A stretch of DNA of 64,000 bases from Kitasatospora kifunensis (GCF_014203855.1 NZ_JACHJV010000001.1:2108001-2172000), one strand, 5' to 3'. Shown: positions 18,935 through 30,122, counted from the stretch's first letter. Made by a program: numbers and translations. Notes: generated by a model from the letters alone, not told the origin.

Positions 18935-19862
18935 CGGAGATGATCTCCAGCGCCCGGCGCAGGTCTTCCGGGTACTCGCTGTCGAACTGCACCCACTCAC
19001 CGTCGGCCGGGTGCTCGAAGCCGAGCGAGACGGCGTGCAGCCACTGCCGGGTCAGCCCCAGGCGCTTGGCGAGCAAGGGGTCCGCGCCATAGGTCAGGTC
19101 GCCCACGCAGGGGTGGCGCAGTGCCGACATGTGCACCCGGATCTGGTGGGTGCGGCCGGTCTCCAGCTTGATCGTCAACAGGGAGGCGTGCCGGTAGGCC
19201 TCGATCAGGTCGTAGTGGGTGATCGAGGGCTTGCCCTCGCGGGTCACCGCCCACTTCCAGTCCGAGCTGGGGTGGCGCCCGATCGGGGCGTCCACCGTGC
19301 CGCTGAGCGGGTCGGGGTGGCCCTGGACCAGGGTGTGGTACGTCTTCGAGGTGATCCGGTCGTGGAACTGGCGCTTGAGATCGGTGTAGGCGCGCTCCGA
19401 CTTGGCGACCACCATCAGGCCCGAGGTGCCGACGTCCAGGCGGTGCACGATGCCCTGGCGCTCGGCGGCCCCCGAGGTGGAGATCCGGTAGCCGGCGGCG
19501 GCCAGGTGGCCGATCACGGTCGGTCCGGTCCAGCCCGGGCTCGGGTGCGCGGCGACGCCGACCGGCTTGTCGACCAGCACGATGTCCTGGTCGTCGTGGA
19601 CGATCCGCATGCCCTCGACGTGCTCGGCGACGATCTGCACCGGGCCGGCGGGCGCCGGGATCTCGACCTCCAGCCAGCTGCCGGCCATCACCCGGTCCGA
19701 CTTGCCGGCCGTGGCACCGTCGATCCGGACCTTGCCCTCGGCGGCCAGCTCGGCGGCCTTGGTCCGCGAGAGGCCGAACATGCGAGCGAGGGCGGCGTCG
19801 AGACGCTCGCCCTCAAGGCCGTCGGGTACGGGAAGCGTGCGGATCTGCGCTGCGGTGCTCAC
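18924..19862 (-). CDS. rluD: RluD-family 23S rRNA pseudouridine synthase
   Basis: A 312-residue protein with an N-terminal S4 RNA-binding domain ([22 protein letters not shown], in parts, about 18-80) and an RluA/RluD catalytic domain. [19 protein letters not shown] near residue 140 carries the catalytic Asp. [21 protein letters not shown] is the second family motif. It isomerises specific uridines, for RluD those of helix 69 of 23S rRNA; the exact target is inferred from family resemblance. It starts at GTG 19862, lies 52 bases downstream of lspA on the same strand and overlaps the GNAT gene. The lspA-rluD pairing is common in bacteria. Confidence 0.94.
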   Translation of the reverse strand: MSTAAQIRTLPVPDGLEGERLDAALARMFGLSRTKAAELAAEGKVRIDGATAGKSDRVMAGSWLEVEIPAPAGPVQIVAEHVEGMRIVHDDQDIVLVDKPVGVAAHPSPGWTGPTVIGHLAAAGYRISTSGAAERQGIVHRLDVGTSGLMVVAKSERAYTDLKRQFHDRITSKTYHTLVQGHPDPLSGTVDAPIGRHPSSDWKWAVTREGKPSITHYDLIEAYRHASLLTIKLETGRTHQIRVHMSALRHPCVGDLTYGADPLLAKRLGLTRQWLHAVSLGFEHPADGEWVQFDSEYPEDLRRALEIISDES

Positions 19863-19914
19863 CCGTACGAGTATGCCGCAACCAACTGCCCGCTCCGGCT
19901 GCCCGCCGCCCGGG

Positions 19915-20673
19915 TCACTCCCCCTTGGCGGCGGCGTTGTGGTTGGAACCGTCCGGGTTGCTGCCCCGGAAGGAGAGCAGCACCACCAGGATGCCGCCGC
20001 AGACGATGGCGGAGTCGGCCAGGTTGAAGACCGCGAAGTGCTGGACCGAGATGAAGTCGACCACGTGGCCGCGCAGCACCCCCGGGGAGCGGAACAGCCG
20101 GTCGGTCAGGTTGCCCAGTGCCCCGCCGAGCAGCAGGCCCAGTGCGATCGCCCAGGGCAGGCTGTACAGGCGGCGCGAGATCCGCCAGATCACCACGATC
20201 ACGGCGGCGGCGATCATCGTGAAGACCACGGTCATCGTCTGGCCCATGCCGAAGGCGGCGCCGGCGTTGCGGATCACCTGGAAGGTCATCACGTCACCGA
20301 TCACCTGGATCGGGTCGTGGCCCTCCAGCTTGGCCACCACCAGCAGCTTGCTGCTCAGGTCGATCAGGTAGGCCAGCAGCGCCACCGAGAAGAGCAGCGC
20401 GAGCCGGCGGCGACGGACCGCGGCACGCACCTCGGCCAGGGCGCTCGCGCCGGCCGGCCCAGTCGACGCCGCGGCCGAGGTCTCGGTCGGCGCACCGGTG
20501 GCGGGCCCGGTCGGTGCCGCAGCCGGCGCCTTGGACGTCGTCTGCGCCGACGCCTCAGGAGCGTCGGCGGGCTCGGTGGGCCCGTCCTGGGTCTGGGGGG
20601 AACCTGGGGTAGTGATGATCCGCTCCGCTGCCGAGAAAAAGGGGCCGACGTTACGGGGTCGAGCGTACGCCAC
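19915..20673 (-). CDS. lspA: Lipoprotein signal peptidase
   Basis: Signal peptidase II (252 residues) cuts the signal peptide from prolipoproteins after lipidation. Four membrane helices are visible from about residue 92 ([20 protein letters not shown]). The two catalytic aspartates lie in [13 protein letters not shown] and [12 protein letters not shown]. The first roughly 88 residues are an unusual Thr/Pro/Ala/Gly-rich extension; the family core is about 160 residues. The GTG start at 20673 has no convincing ribosome site, and no later ATG or GTG precedes the first helix, so the extension seems real but the exact start is uncertain. It is followed by rluD. Confidence 0.93.
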   Translation of the reverse strand: MAYARPRNVGPFFSAAERIITTPGSPQTQDGPTEPADAPEASAQTTSKAPAAAPTGPATGAPTETSAAASTGPAGASALAEVRAAVRRRRLALLFSVALLAYLIDLSSKLLVVAKLEGHDPIQVIGDVMTFQVIRNAGAAFGMGQTMTVVFTMIAAAVIVVIWRISRRLYSLPWAIALGLLLGGALGNLTDRLFRSPGVLRGHVVDFISVQHFAVFNLADSAIVCGGILVVLLSFRGSNPDGSNHNAAAKGE

Positions 20674-20696
20674 GTGGTGCGCGCCACGGCTCGGCC

Positions 20697-20722
20697 CCGT
20701 CGCGAAGCGAGCGCTTCGACGG
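20697..20722 (-). terminator. Imperfect hairpin after DksA/TraR gene
   Basis: GAAGCG (20704-20709) pairs with CGCTTC (20712-20717), extended by CCGTC/GACGG with a two-base bulge. It lies directly after the stop codon of the DksA/TraR gene and just upstream of lspA. Confidence 0.55.
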
Positions 20723-20726
20723 ACCG

Positions 20727-21332
20727 TCAGCGCCGTTCCTGCTTCGACTTGCAGGCGACGCAGAGCGTGGCCCGCGGGAAGGCCTGCAGCCTGGCCTTGC
20801 CGACCGCCTGACCGCAGGACTCGCAGTCCCCGAAGCCCACACCCTCCAGCCGGGCCAGCGCGCGCTCGGTCTGGTCGAGCATGTCGCGGGCGTTGTTGGC
20901 CAGCGCGAGTTCGCTCTCCCGGTTGATGTTCTTGGTGCCGGCGTCCACCTGGTCGTCGCCCGCTCCGTCGTTGGAGTCACGCATCAGGCCGGTGATCGCC
21001 GCCTCGGCGGTCTCGATCTCGTCCCGCAGCCGGGTCAGCTCGGCGTTCAGCTCGGCGTGCACCTCGGCGACCTCGACGGCCGTCCACGGGTCCTCGCCGG
21101 GGCGGACCGGCAGCTCGGCCGGGTCGACCGCCTCGGCCCCGGCCGGCGCCGGGACCGAGGCCCGGGCTCCGCTGGCGACCGGGGTGTGGTTACGGCTGGT
21201 GGCCGCGCCGCGCCCGGTGGTGGTGCTGGTCTTCCGCCGTGTCGTGGTCACGGAACCCTCCCCTTGGTCGCCTGCCACGGCCTTCCGAGTCCGCCTGGTG
21301 GCGGTGCCCGCGCCCGTTGCCTTCTCAGCCAT
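20727..21332 (-). CDS. TraR/DksA-family zinc-finger protein with basic N-terminal extension
   Basis: A 201-residue protein. The C-terminal part has the DksA/TraR coiled-coil ([20 protein letters not shown], near 105-125) and a four-cysteine zinc finger, CESCGQAV then CVACKSKQE. Family members enter the RNA polymerase secondary channel or act as transcription cofactors. The N-terminal 95 residues are Thr/Arg/Lys/Ala-rich and look disordered ([26 protein letters not shown]). That extension is not in E. coli DksA and could bind nucleic acid. Start ATG 21332 is chosen because a promoter at 21393-21421 fits it; longer in-frame openings run past that promoter. Confidence 0.9.
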   Translation of the reverse strand: MAEKATGAGTATRRTRKAVAGDQGEGSVTTTRRKTSTTTGRGAATSRNHTPVASGARASVPAPAGAEAVDPAELPVRPGEDPWTAVEVAEVHAELNAELTRLRDEIETAEAAITGLMRDSNDGAGDDQVDAGTKNINRESELALANNARDMLDQTERALARLEGVGFGDCESCGQAVGKARLQAFPRATLCVACKSKQERR

Positions 21333-21587
21333 GGCTCGACCCCATCTACGAATGACTCCGGCCGACGGTTCCCGTCGGCCTCTGGTGCCGGAACGATAAT
21401 CCTGATCGAATCCGGTCACAACGGGACATACCGATGCCGCGAATCGATCCCACTCGGGCAGCCGCCGAGCTCGGAAGCCCGATGAACCCGTGTCTGGGCA
21501 TTGACAAAGTTGTGCCCAGATCGTCACCGGCTAACCGCTTCCCCGCGCGCTGGCGAAACCGCCTTGCCCCCGCCCTATAGACTGGGC
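21333..21587. other. Divergent intergenic region between DksA/TraR gene and ileS leader
   Basis: Apart from the DksA/TraR promoter and leader hairpin, this stretch holds an 8-base inverted repeat, TCTGGGCA (21493-21500) with TGCCCAGA (21513-21520), around TTGACAAAG. It also holds TATAGACT (21576-21583), the likely -10 element for the ileS leader. No well-spaced -35 is visible for that -10. No gene is seen. Confidence 0.5.
21393..21421 (-). promoter_or_regulatory. Promoter of DksA/TraR gene, with leader hairpin
   Basis: Minus-strand TTGTGA (21421-21416), a 17-base spacer and TATCGT (21398-21393) make a good housekeeping promoter. The predicted leader of about 54 bases contains a perfect 9-base-pair hairpin with a 3-base loop (21360-21380), 27 bases before the start codon. 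Confidence 0.6.
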
Positions 21588-21851
21588 CGGCAAGGCGCAG
21601 ATGGGACGAGTACCGACGTACGCAGCCATGAGCGACCCGGGGACGGTGTGAGCCCGGGGGTGTGCGCGGCGGGAAGATCACCCCGGAGCCGCCGGAAGAA
21701 CGGCCCCACCCGTGGGCCAACTAGACCCGGCCGCAAACACCAAGGAGTGGGCCGTCGAGAGCATCCGGCGGCCAAGGAGGGTGGTACCGCGGGGCGCTGG
21801 CCGCCTCGTCCCTCCGTCGGAATGCCCGTCCACGCATCCGCCGGAGGCGCA
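21588..21851 (+). promoter_or_regulatory. Translational T-box leader of ileS
   Basis: The T-box core AAGGAGGGTGGTACCGCGG lies at 21774-21792, and the partner strand CGTCCCTCC at 21807-21815 completes the antisequestrator. A short specifier hairpin (GGCGG with CCGCC, about 21669-21694) exposes ATC at 21677-21679, an isoleucine codon, flanked by GAAG and ACC. CCTCCG at 21811-21816 is also exactly complementary to CGGAGG at 21842-21847, the ribosome site of ileS. Without uncharged tRNA-Ile the ribosome site would be paired, and with it free. This matches the ultrashort stem I, translation-type T-boxes known from actinobacterial ileS genes. The 5' end is estimated from TATAGACT. Confidence 0.93.
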
Positions 21852-24980
<3,129 letters not shown>

Positions 24981-24993
24981 CGAGCAGGACGCG

Positions 24994-25029
24994 GGCGCGG
25001 CTGCCACCCCTTCGGGTGGCAGCCGCGCC
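24994..25029 (+). terminator. Terminator of ileS
   Basis: A perfect 16-base-pair stem (24994-25009 with 25014-25029) carries a CTTC loop, 13 bases after the ileS stop codon. Confidence 0.88.
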
Positions 25030-25111
25030 TCTGCCTTTTCAGCGACCTCTGCCGGTGAAGCAATCTGAAGCGATCACGCCTGGTGTGACGTCGAAATCCG
25101 TCTGACCACAG

Positions 25112-25152
25112 ACGAGTGCGCCCCCACCGCAACGCGGTGGGGGCGCACTCGT
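25112..25152. terminator. Terminator between ileS and divIVA (mainly for divIVA)
   Basis: A perfect 19-base-pair stem (25112-25130 with 25134-25152) with a 3-base loop lies 11 bases from the divIVA stop codon. Its symmetry lets it act on both strands. Confidence 0.88.
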
Positions 25153-25162
25153 TAACCGGCTG

Positions 25163-26497
25163 TCAGTTGTCGCCGTCCTCGTCGATCAGGAAGCCACGCA
25201 TCGGAGCGGGGGCCTGCTGCATCGGCTGCATGGGCTGCGGCGGCTGCGGACGGACCGCGGCCATCGGCTGGGTCATCCCGGCCGGAGCCATCTGCGGGGC
25301 ACCGTTGGCCGAAGGCTGACCGCCGAACGACGGGGCGCCGCCACCACCGAAGGACTGGTTACCACCGAACGACGGGTTGCCGCCGAAGGAGGGCTGGCCG
25401 CCACCACCGAAGGAGGGGGCACCCGTGGAGGCCATCGACGACGCGGCCGGCGGCAGCGAGGCGGTGGCGGGGATCCGCGGGGGGGCGAGCGAGTCGTCGG
25501 CCTGCGACTCCAGCTGACGCAGCTGGGTCTCCAGGTAGGACTTCAGGCGGGTGCGGTACTCGCGCTCGAAGGCACGCAGGTCCTCGACCTTGCGCTCCAG
25601 CGTGGCGCGCGCCGACTCGAGCGAGCCCATCGCGACGCGGTGCTTCTCCTGCGCGTCCCGCTCCAGCGCATCGGCCTTGGCACGGGCGTCGCGCTCCAGA
25701 CCCTCGGCGCGGCTGCGAGCCTCGCCGACGATCTTGTTCGCCTCGGACCGAGCCTCGGAGATCGCCTGGTCAGCGGTCTGCTGGGCGAGCGCGAGCACGC
25801 GGGCCGCGCTGTCGCCACCGGGGCCCTGCTGCTGCATCGGCGCGCCGAGCGGGCCACCGAGCTGCTGGCCGAGCGGGCCACCCATCGGGGCGAGCTGCTG
25901 CTGGCCACCCATGGTGCCCATCGGCTGCTGGCCCATCTGCTGCTGCTGCATCTGCTGCGGCATCTGGCCGCCCATCGGCTGCAGCATCTGACCGCCCATC
26001 GGCTGCACCAGCTGCTGCTGGCCGCCCATGGTGCCCATCGGCTGCTGGCCCATCTGCTGCTGCTGCATCTGCTGCGGCATCTGCTGCTGCCCAGGGATCT
26101 GCTGCTGCTGCATCTGGCCGCCCTGGCCCGGCGGCAACTGCGGCGCACCGGACGGCAGACCCAGCGGCTGCTGGCCCATCTGCTGCTGCGGCTGCGGCTG
26201 CTGCTGTCCGGGGCCCTGCTGGCCAGGGACCGGCGGGCCGGATATGGCGGCGGGCACCGGACCGCCCTGACGCGGAGCGTCCTGCGGCTGCTCCTTGCGC
26301 ATGTTCGCCTGGTTCTGCGCGGCGGCCCGGGTCGCCGCGGCCAACTTGGCCCGCAGGTCCTCGTTCTCGCGCAGCAGGCGGGTCAGCTCGGCTTCGACCT
26401 CGTCGAGGAAGGCATCGACCTCGTCCTCGTCATAGCCTTCGCGCAGCCGGACGGTCGTGAACTGCTTGTTCCGAACGTCCTCGGGGGTCAACGGCAT
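25163..26497 (-). CDS. divIVA: DivIVA polar growth protein
   Basis: A 444-residue DivIVA. MPLTPEDVRNKQFTTVRLREGYDEDEVDAFLDEVE (in parts, 1-35) is the membrane-binding N-terminal domain, and a first coiled coil runs to about residue 60. A second coiled coil (about 225-335, rich in ARSEANKIVGEARSRAEGLE-type heptads) follows a Gln/Met/Pro/Gly-rich linker, with a Phe-Gly-Gly-rich segment and GFLIDEDGDN at the end. In Streptomyces, DivIVA marks hyphal tips, recruits wall synthesis and is essential; phosphorylation by a Ser/Thr kinase controls it there. ATG 26497 follows GAGGTGAAGAG. It is the last gene of the dcw run. The linker contains a recent internal duplication. Confidence 0.97.
   Translation of the reverse strand: MPLTPEDVRNKQFTTVRLREGYDEDEVDAFLDEVEAELTRLLRENEDLRAKLAAATRAAAQNQANMRKEQPQDAPRQGGPVPAAISGPPVPGQQGPGQQQPQPQQQMGQQPLGLPSGAPQLPPGQGGQMQQQQIPGQQQMPQQMQQQQMGQQPMGTMGGQQQLVQPMGGQMLQPMGGQMPQQMQQQQMGQQPMGTMGGQQQLAPMGGPLGQQLGGPLGAPMQQQGPGGDSAARVLALAQQTADQAISEARSEANKIVGEARSRAEGLERDARAKADALERDAQEKHRVAMGSLESARATLERKVEDLRAFEREYRTRLKSYLETQLRQLESQADDSLAPPRIPATASLPPAASSMASTGAPSFGGGGQPSFGGNPSFGGNQSFGGGGAPSFGGQPSANGAPQMAPAGMTQPMAAVRPQPPQPMQPMQQAPAPMRGFLIDEDGDN
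25893..26083. repeat. Internal duplication in divIVA linker
   Basis: Two 74-base copies (25893-25966 and 26010-26083), 117 bases apart, differ at one position. Each encodes a Met/Gln-rich unit around MQQQQMGQQPMGTMGG. The offset is a multiple of three, so the frame is kept. Confidence 0.92.
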
Positions 26498-26546
26498 CTC
26501 TTCACCTCAACGTGATCGTCGGCACACTGGCATCCTGCCGCATCGC

Positions 26547-26837
26547 TCACCACGGCAGACGCTGCACGAGCGAGATCAGGACATACACAATGATCATCAG
26601 TACGAAGAAGGACAGGTCGAGCGCCACGCCCCCGAGACGCAACGGCGGGATAAACCGCCGAAGAAGCTTGAGTGGCGGATCCGTGACAGTGTACGTGGCC
26701 TCCAGGACCACCACCATGGCCTTGCCGGGACGCCACGAGCGGGCGAACTGGAAGACCCAGTCCATGACCAGGCGGAACAACAGAATCACCAGGAAGACGG
26801 TCAGTGCGTAGTAGAGCACTGCCCCCACGATCCCCAT
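26547..26837 (-). CDS. ylmG: YggT/YlmG-family membrane protein
   Basis: A 96-residue protein with two hydrophobic segments: VLYYALTVFLVILLFRLVMDWV near the N-terminus and LDLSFFVLMIIVYVLISLVQRL at the C-terminus. Between them lies the family motif DPPLKLLRRFIPPLRLGG. In Streptomyces the protein from this position has been called SepG and helps place the division machinery; elsewhere YlmG relatives affect nucleoid or plastid division. The start is ATG 26837 after GGGAGAGGG. It lies between sepF and divIVA on the same strand, 49 bases from divIVA. Confidence 0.95.
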   Translation of the reverse strand: MGIVGAVLYYALTVFLVILLFRLVMDWVFQFARSWRPGKAMVVVLEATYTVTDPPLKLLRRFIPPLRLGGVALDLSFFVLMIIVYVLISLVQRLPW

Positions 26838-26934
26838 CGGGTATCCCTCTCCCAGTTTCTTCCGACTCTGCCTGCTCTTAGGACTGCTAGGTCACTCACT
26901 GTCCATCAGGTCCACACATGACGTCGTGGCCGGG

Positions 26935-27537
26935 TCAGCTCTGGTTGAAGAACCCACCCTCGGCGATTCGAGCCTTGTCCTCCGCCGTGACATCGACGTT
27001 AGCAGGAGACAGCAGGAACACCTTCTGCGTCACGCGCTCGATACTGCCGTGCAGACCGAAGACGAGTCCAGCGGCGAAGTCTACGAGGCGCTTCGCGTCG
27101 GTGTCGTCCATCTCGGTCAGATTCATGATCACCGGGGTGCCGCCACGGAACTGTTCCCCGATGGTACGGGCCTCGTTGTAGGTCCTCGGGTGCAGCGTGG
27201 TGATGCGGTACGGCTCCCGCTCGTTCACGACCTTGGGCATGATCACCGGGGCACTCTTCTCCAGGTTCTGACGACGTTCGGGTGTGATGGACGACACGGG
27301 TGCCATCCGCGGGGGCTCCTGCCGGATCGGCACCGCGGCCGGCACCGGCTGGGGTGCGATCGAGGCGACTTGCGCCGGTGGAGCGGCTGCGGGCCGCGGG
27401 ATGTCCTCGGTCCGCCCGGTCCGGATCGGCTCGGGGTCCGTGTCGTAGTCGTCGTCCGGGTCGTAACCCTGACCGTCGTACGTCTCGTCCTCCACGAGGC
27501 CGAGGTAGACCGCCATTTTGCGCATTGCGCCGGCCAT
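26935..27537 (-). CDS. sepF: Cell division protein SepF
   Basis: A 200-residue Sep[19 protein letters not shown] is the membrane-binding amphipathic start, and residues 20-95 are an acidic then Pro/Ala-rich linker. The C-terminal core (about 110-190) contains [40 protein letters not shown] and [13 protein letters not shown], the fold that binds the FtsZ C-terminus. SepF tethers and bundles FtsZ at the septum; actinobacteria lack FtsA and depend on it. ATG 27537 has GGAGGACAGGAG just upstream, so the longer reading frame is rejected. A tandem 10-base repeat at 27743 lies in the 254-base gap before ylmE, suggesting its own promoter. Confidence 0.96.
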   Translation of the reverse strand: MAGAMRKMAVYLGLVEDETYDGQGYDPDDDYDTDPEPIRTGRTEDIPRPAAAPPAQVASIAPQPVPAAVPIRQEPPRMAPVSSITPERRQNLEKSAPVIMPKVVNEREPYRITTLHPRTYNEARTIGEQFRGGTPVIMNLTEMDDTDAKRLVDFAAGLVFGLHGSIERVTQKVFLLSPANVDVTAEDKARIAEGGFFNQS

Positions 27538-27742
27538 GCTCCTGTCCTCCGCTCTGTGGTGGATCGGCTTCGTCACCGGCCAGGCCCGCGAAACCCGTTC
27601 CCGTGAAGTACGGTGGGTCTCCCGGGCCCGCGGTCCGCTCACGATCCGTCAGAGCTCGGCTACTGTGGGCCGACGTTCTGTCAGAGAGTGTGCGTGGCCG
27701 CGGACATACGATCCACGATTGGTTGGCATCTCAGGATGAATC

Positions 27743-27762
27743 GGTGATTTGTCCTGATTTGT
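27743..27762. repeat. Tandem 10-base repeat upstream of sepF
   Basis: TGATTTGTCC occurs twice with no gap (27743-27752, 27753-27762); on the minus strand this reads GGACAAATCA twice. The 10-base spacing puts both copies on one face of the helix. The rest of the 254-base gap (27538-27791) shows no gene and no clear -35/-10 pair. Confidence 0.7.
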
Positions 27763-27791
27763 CCTGCAGTCTGATCTACTACCCGGTGACG

Positions 27792-28553
27792 TTACCCGAG
27801 CCGTGACCTGGCACCGAGCACCGCCGTACCGACGCGTACATGTGTCGCTCCGGCCGCGATCGCCTGCTCAAGGTCACCGCTCATCCCTGCCGAGACCATC
27901 GTGGCAGCAGGATGGGCCGCGCGTACGGCGGTTGAGATTTCCGCCAGCCGCGCGAAAGCCGCGGCCGGGTCTGCGGCCAGGGTTCCCGCCAGCGGAGCGA
28001 CAGTCATCACACCGTCAAGACGCAGCCCGGGCGTGTCGGCGATCCGCTCGGCAAGAGCGAGCACGTCATCGGGGGCGACCCCGGCCCGCCCCTCCCCCGC
28101 CGCGCCGGCCTCCTTCTCCTTGTCGAGAGCCACCTGCACCAGGCAGCCCAGCGGCGGCCGTTCGGCCTTCGCCACCGCGTCGGCCAGCGCCGTGACCAGC
28201 CGCGTCCGGTCGACCGAGTGAACATGGTGTGCGTAGCGCACCACCGAGCGCACCTTGTTGGTCTGCAACTGTCCGACGAAGTGCCAGGTCAGCGGCAGGT
28301 CAGCGCATTCGGCCGCCTTGGGGGCGGCGTCCTGGTCGCGGTTCTCGGCCACCTCACGGACGCCGAGGGAGGCCAGCAGCCGGGTGTCCGAGGCCGGGTA
28401 GGTCTTGGTGACCACGATCAGGGTCACCTCGGAGCGCGGGCGTCCGGCCGCCGCGCAGGCGGCCTCGATCCGGCGCTCCACGGCCGTCAGACCGCTCCTG
28501 AGCTGCTCGAGGCGGTCGGACGCCGGGAACTCGGCGAGCTGCTGGTTCGTCAT
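27792..28553 (-). CDS. ylmE: YggS/YlmE-family PLP-binding protein
   Basis: A 253-residue member of the PLP homeostasis (YggS/PROSC) family. TLIVVTKTYPASD holds the lysine that binds pyridoxal phosphate, WHFVGQLQTNKV is the central family motif, and MVSAGMSGDLEQAIAAGATHVRVGTAVLG closes the barrel (in parts). The protein has no known catalytic turnover and is thought to buffer PLP. ATG 28553 has AGG eight bases upstream; GTG 28559 is the alternative. It follows ftsZ on the same strand but is separated from it by a hairpin, with no ylmD in between. Confidence 0.94.
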   Translation of the reverse strand: MTNQQLAEFPASDRLEQLRSGLTAVERRIEAACAAAGRPRSEVTLIVVTKTYPASDTRLLASLGVREVAENRDQDAAPKAAECADLPLTWHFVGQLQTNKVRSVVRYAHHVHSVDRTRLVTALADAVAKAERPPLGCLVQVALDKEKEAGAAGEGRAGVAPDDVLALAERIADTPGLRLDGVMTVAPLAGTLAADPAAAFARLAEISTAVRAAHPAATMVSAGMSGDLEQAIAAGATHVRVGTAVLGARSRLG

Positions 28554-28575
28554 ATTCACTGCCTATCACACGCGA

Positions 28576-28614
28576 CGATGCCCACCCCAGCCATAACGGC
28601 GAGGGTGGGCATCG
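28576..28614 (-). terminator. Hairpin after ftsZ
   Basis: Perfect 12-base arms (28576-28587 and 28603-28614) with a 15-base loop lie between the ftsZ stop and the ylmE start. It could cut readthrough into ylmE. Confidence 0.75.
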
Positions 28615-28627
28615 AGCCCTGCACGAA

Positions 28628-28665
28628 CTACTTCAGGACCTCCGGCCTACTTCAGGAAGTCCGGC
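28628..28665. repeat. Tandem 19-base duplication spanning the ftsZ stop codon
   Basis: Bases 28647-28665 (last codons of ftsZ with TAG) are repeated immediately downstream at 28628-28646 with two differences. The second copy again contains a TAG but is shifted by one frame. Confidence 0.8.
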
Positions 28666-29861
28666 ACGTCCAACTCCTCGGCCGAGCTCTCCACGTAGGG
28701 CAGCCGGGCCGGCTGGACCTGCGGCGGCACCGGGGCGGCCACCGGGACGTCGCTCTTCGAGGCGGCGGCCCCGCTCGTGTTCTCCTCCGACGAACGGCCC
28801 GTCACCGAGCCCAGCCCTCCGCTGCCGTACGACCGGCCACCCGAGTTGGAGGGGCGCTCGGTCGGGGCGGGCGGAGTGGCCTTCACCACCGGGTCGCGCA
28901 CGATGGCCGGCGGCTGGCCGCCGTCGAACCCGGCGGCGATCACCGTGACCCGCACCTCGTCGCCGAGCGCGTCGTCGATCACGGCGCCGAAGATGATGTT
29001 GGCCTCGGGGTGCGCGGCCTCGCTGACCAGCTGGGCCGACTCGTTGATCTCGAAGAGACCGAGGTCGGAGCCGCCGGAGATGGAGAGCAGCACGCCGCGG
29101 GCGCCGTCGATCGAGGCTTCGAGCAGCGGGGAGGAGATGGCCATCACGGCCGCGGCCTTGGCCCGGTCCTCGCCGCGCGCCGAGCCGATCCCCATCAGTG
29201 CCGAACCGGCGTCCGACATGACCGACTTGACGTCGGCGAAGTCGAGGTTGATCAGGCCAGGGGTGGTGATCAGGTCGGTGATGCCCTGGACACCCGAGAG
29301 CAGCACCTGGTCGGCCGAGCGGAACGCGTCCAGCACGCTGACCTGGCGGTCGGAGATCGACAGCAGCCGGTCGTTGGGGATCACGATGAGGGTGTCGACC
29401 TCCTCGCGCAGCCCGGCGATGCCGTCCTCGGCCTGGTTGGCGCGACGCCGACCCTCGAAGGTGAACGGCCGGGTGACCACGCCGATGGTCAGCGCGCCCA
29501 GCGAGCGGGCGATGTTGGCCACCACCGGCGCGCCGCCGGTGCCGGTGCCGCCGCCCTCGCCGGCCGTGACGAAGACCATGTCGGCCCCCTTGAGGACCTC
29601 CTCGATCTCCTCGCGGTGGTCCTCGGCGGCCTTGCGGCCGACCTCGGGGTTGGCGCCGGCGCCCAGGCCGCGGGTGAGCTCGCGGCCCACGTCGAGCTTG
29701 ACGTCGGCGTCGCTCATCAGGAGAGCCTGCGCATCGGTGTTGATCGCGATGAACTCGACGCCCTTGAGACCGACCTCGATCATCCGGTTGATGGCGTTGA
29801 CACCGCCGCCGCCGATACCGACGACCTTGATGACTGCGAGGTAGTTCTGCGGTGCTGCCAC
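28647..29861 (-). CDS. ftsZ: Cell division GTPase FtsZ
   Basis: FtsZ (404 residues) is the tubulin-like GTPase that forms the Z ring or, in sporulating hyphae, ladders of rings. [14 protein letters not shown] near residue 15 and [15 protein letters not shown] near residue 101 bind the nucleotide. [20 protein letters not shown] is the T7/synergy-loop region that completes the partner's active site. After about residue 320 comes a variable linker, then ELDVPDFLK, the C-terminal peptide that binds SepF. GTG 29861 follows GAGAGG eight bases upstream. It has a long, repeat-rich upstream region (29862-30325), in keeping with the multiple promoters known for ftsZ in this group. Confidence 0.98.
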   Translation of the reverse strand: MAAPQNYLAVIKVVGIGGGGVNAINRMIEVGLKGVEFIAINTDAQALLMSDADVKLDVGRELTRGLGAGANPEVGRKAAEDHREEIEEVLKGADMVFVTAGEGGGTGTGGAPVVANIARSLGALTIGVVTRPFTFEGRRRANQAEDGIAGLREEVDTLIVIPNDRLLSISDRQVSVLDAFRSADQVLLSGVQGITDLITTPGLINLDFADVKSVMSDAGSALMGIGSARGEDRAKAAAVMAISSPLLEASIDGARGVLLSISGGSDLGLFEINESAQLVSEAAHPEANIIFGAVIDDALGDEVRVTVIAAGFDGGQPPAIVRDPVVKATPPAPTERPSNSGGRSYGSGGLGSVTGRSSEENTSGAAASKSDVPVAAPVPPQVQPARLPYVESSAEELDVPDFLK

Positions 29862-29999
29862 GTCGAAGGCCTCTCGCCTCGGATGTCCGGGTCGGCCTCC
29901 TGGGCCGTGAAAGCTTCACGAACCACGATGCCGACGGATGTCGATGGGTGGGGGAGCCCGATTCCTGACTGATTGTCCGAAAATGAGACCGCCGACCCG

Positions 30000-30024
30000 A
30001 ACCCTAAACTTGACGTTGAGGGTT
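30000..30024. repeat. Inverted repeat upstream of ftsZ
   Basis: AACCCTAAAC (30000-30009) and GTTGAGGGTT (30015-30024) are complementary at nine of ten positions across a 5-base spacer. On the minus strand one arm contains TAGGGT (30006-30001), a common -10 form in these bacteria, so an operator over a promoter is plausible. Confidence 0.65.
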
Positions 30025-30058
30025 CATGCTGTGCCTGCGCCAGATCTTGAAGACGCAT

Positions 30059-30098
30059 CAGATCACCGACTGCAGATCACCGCTGCGTCAGATCACCG
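30059..30098. repeat. Three direct repeats upstream of ftsZ
   Basis: CAGATCACCG (minus strand CGGTGATCTG) occurs exactly at 30059-30068, 30073-30082 and 30089-30098. A partial copy, CAGATC, is at 30041. Start-to-start spacings are 14 and 16 bases. They lie just downstream of the candidate promoter at 30123-30152. Confidence 0.8.
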
Positions 30099-30122
30099 CA
30101 GTGAACAGCCTGGTGACACAGG

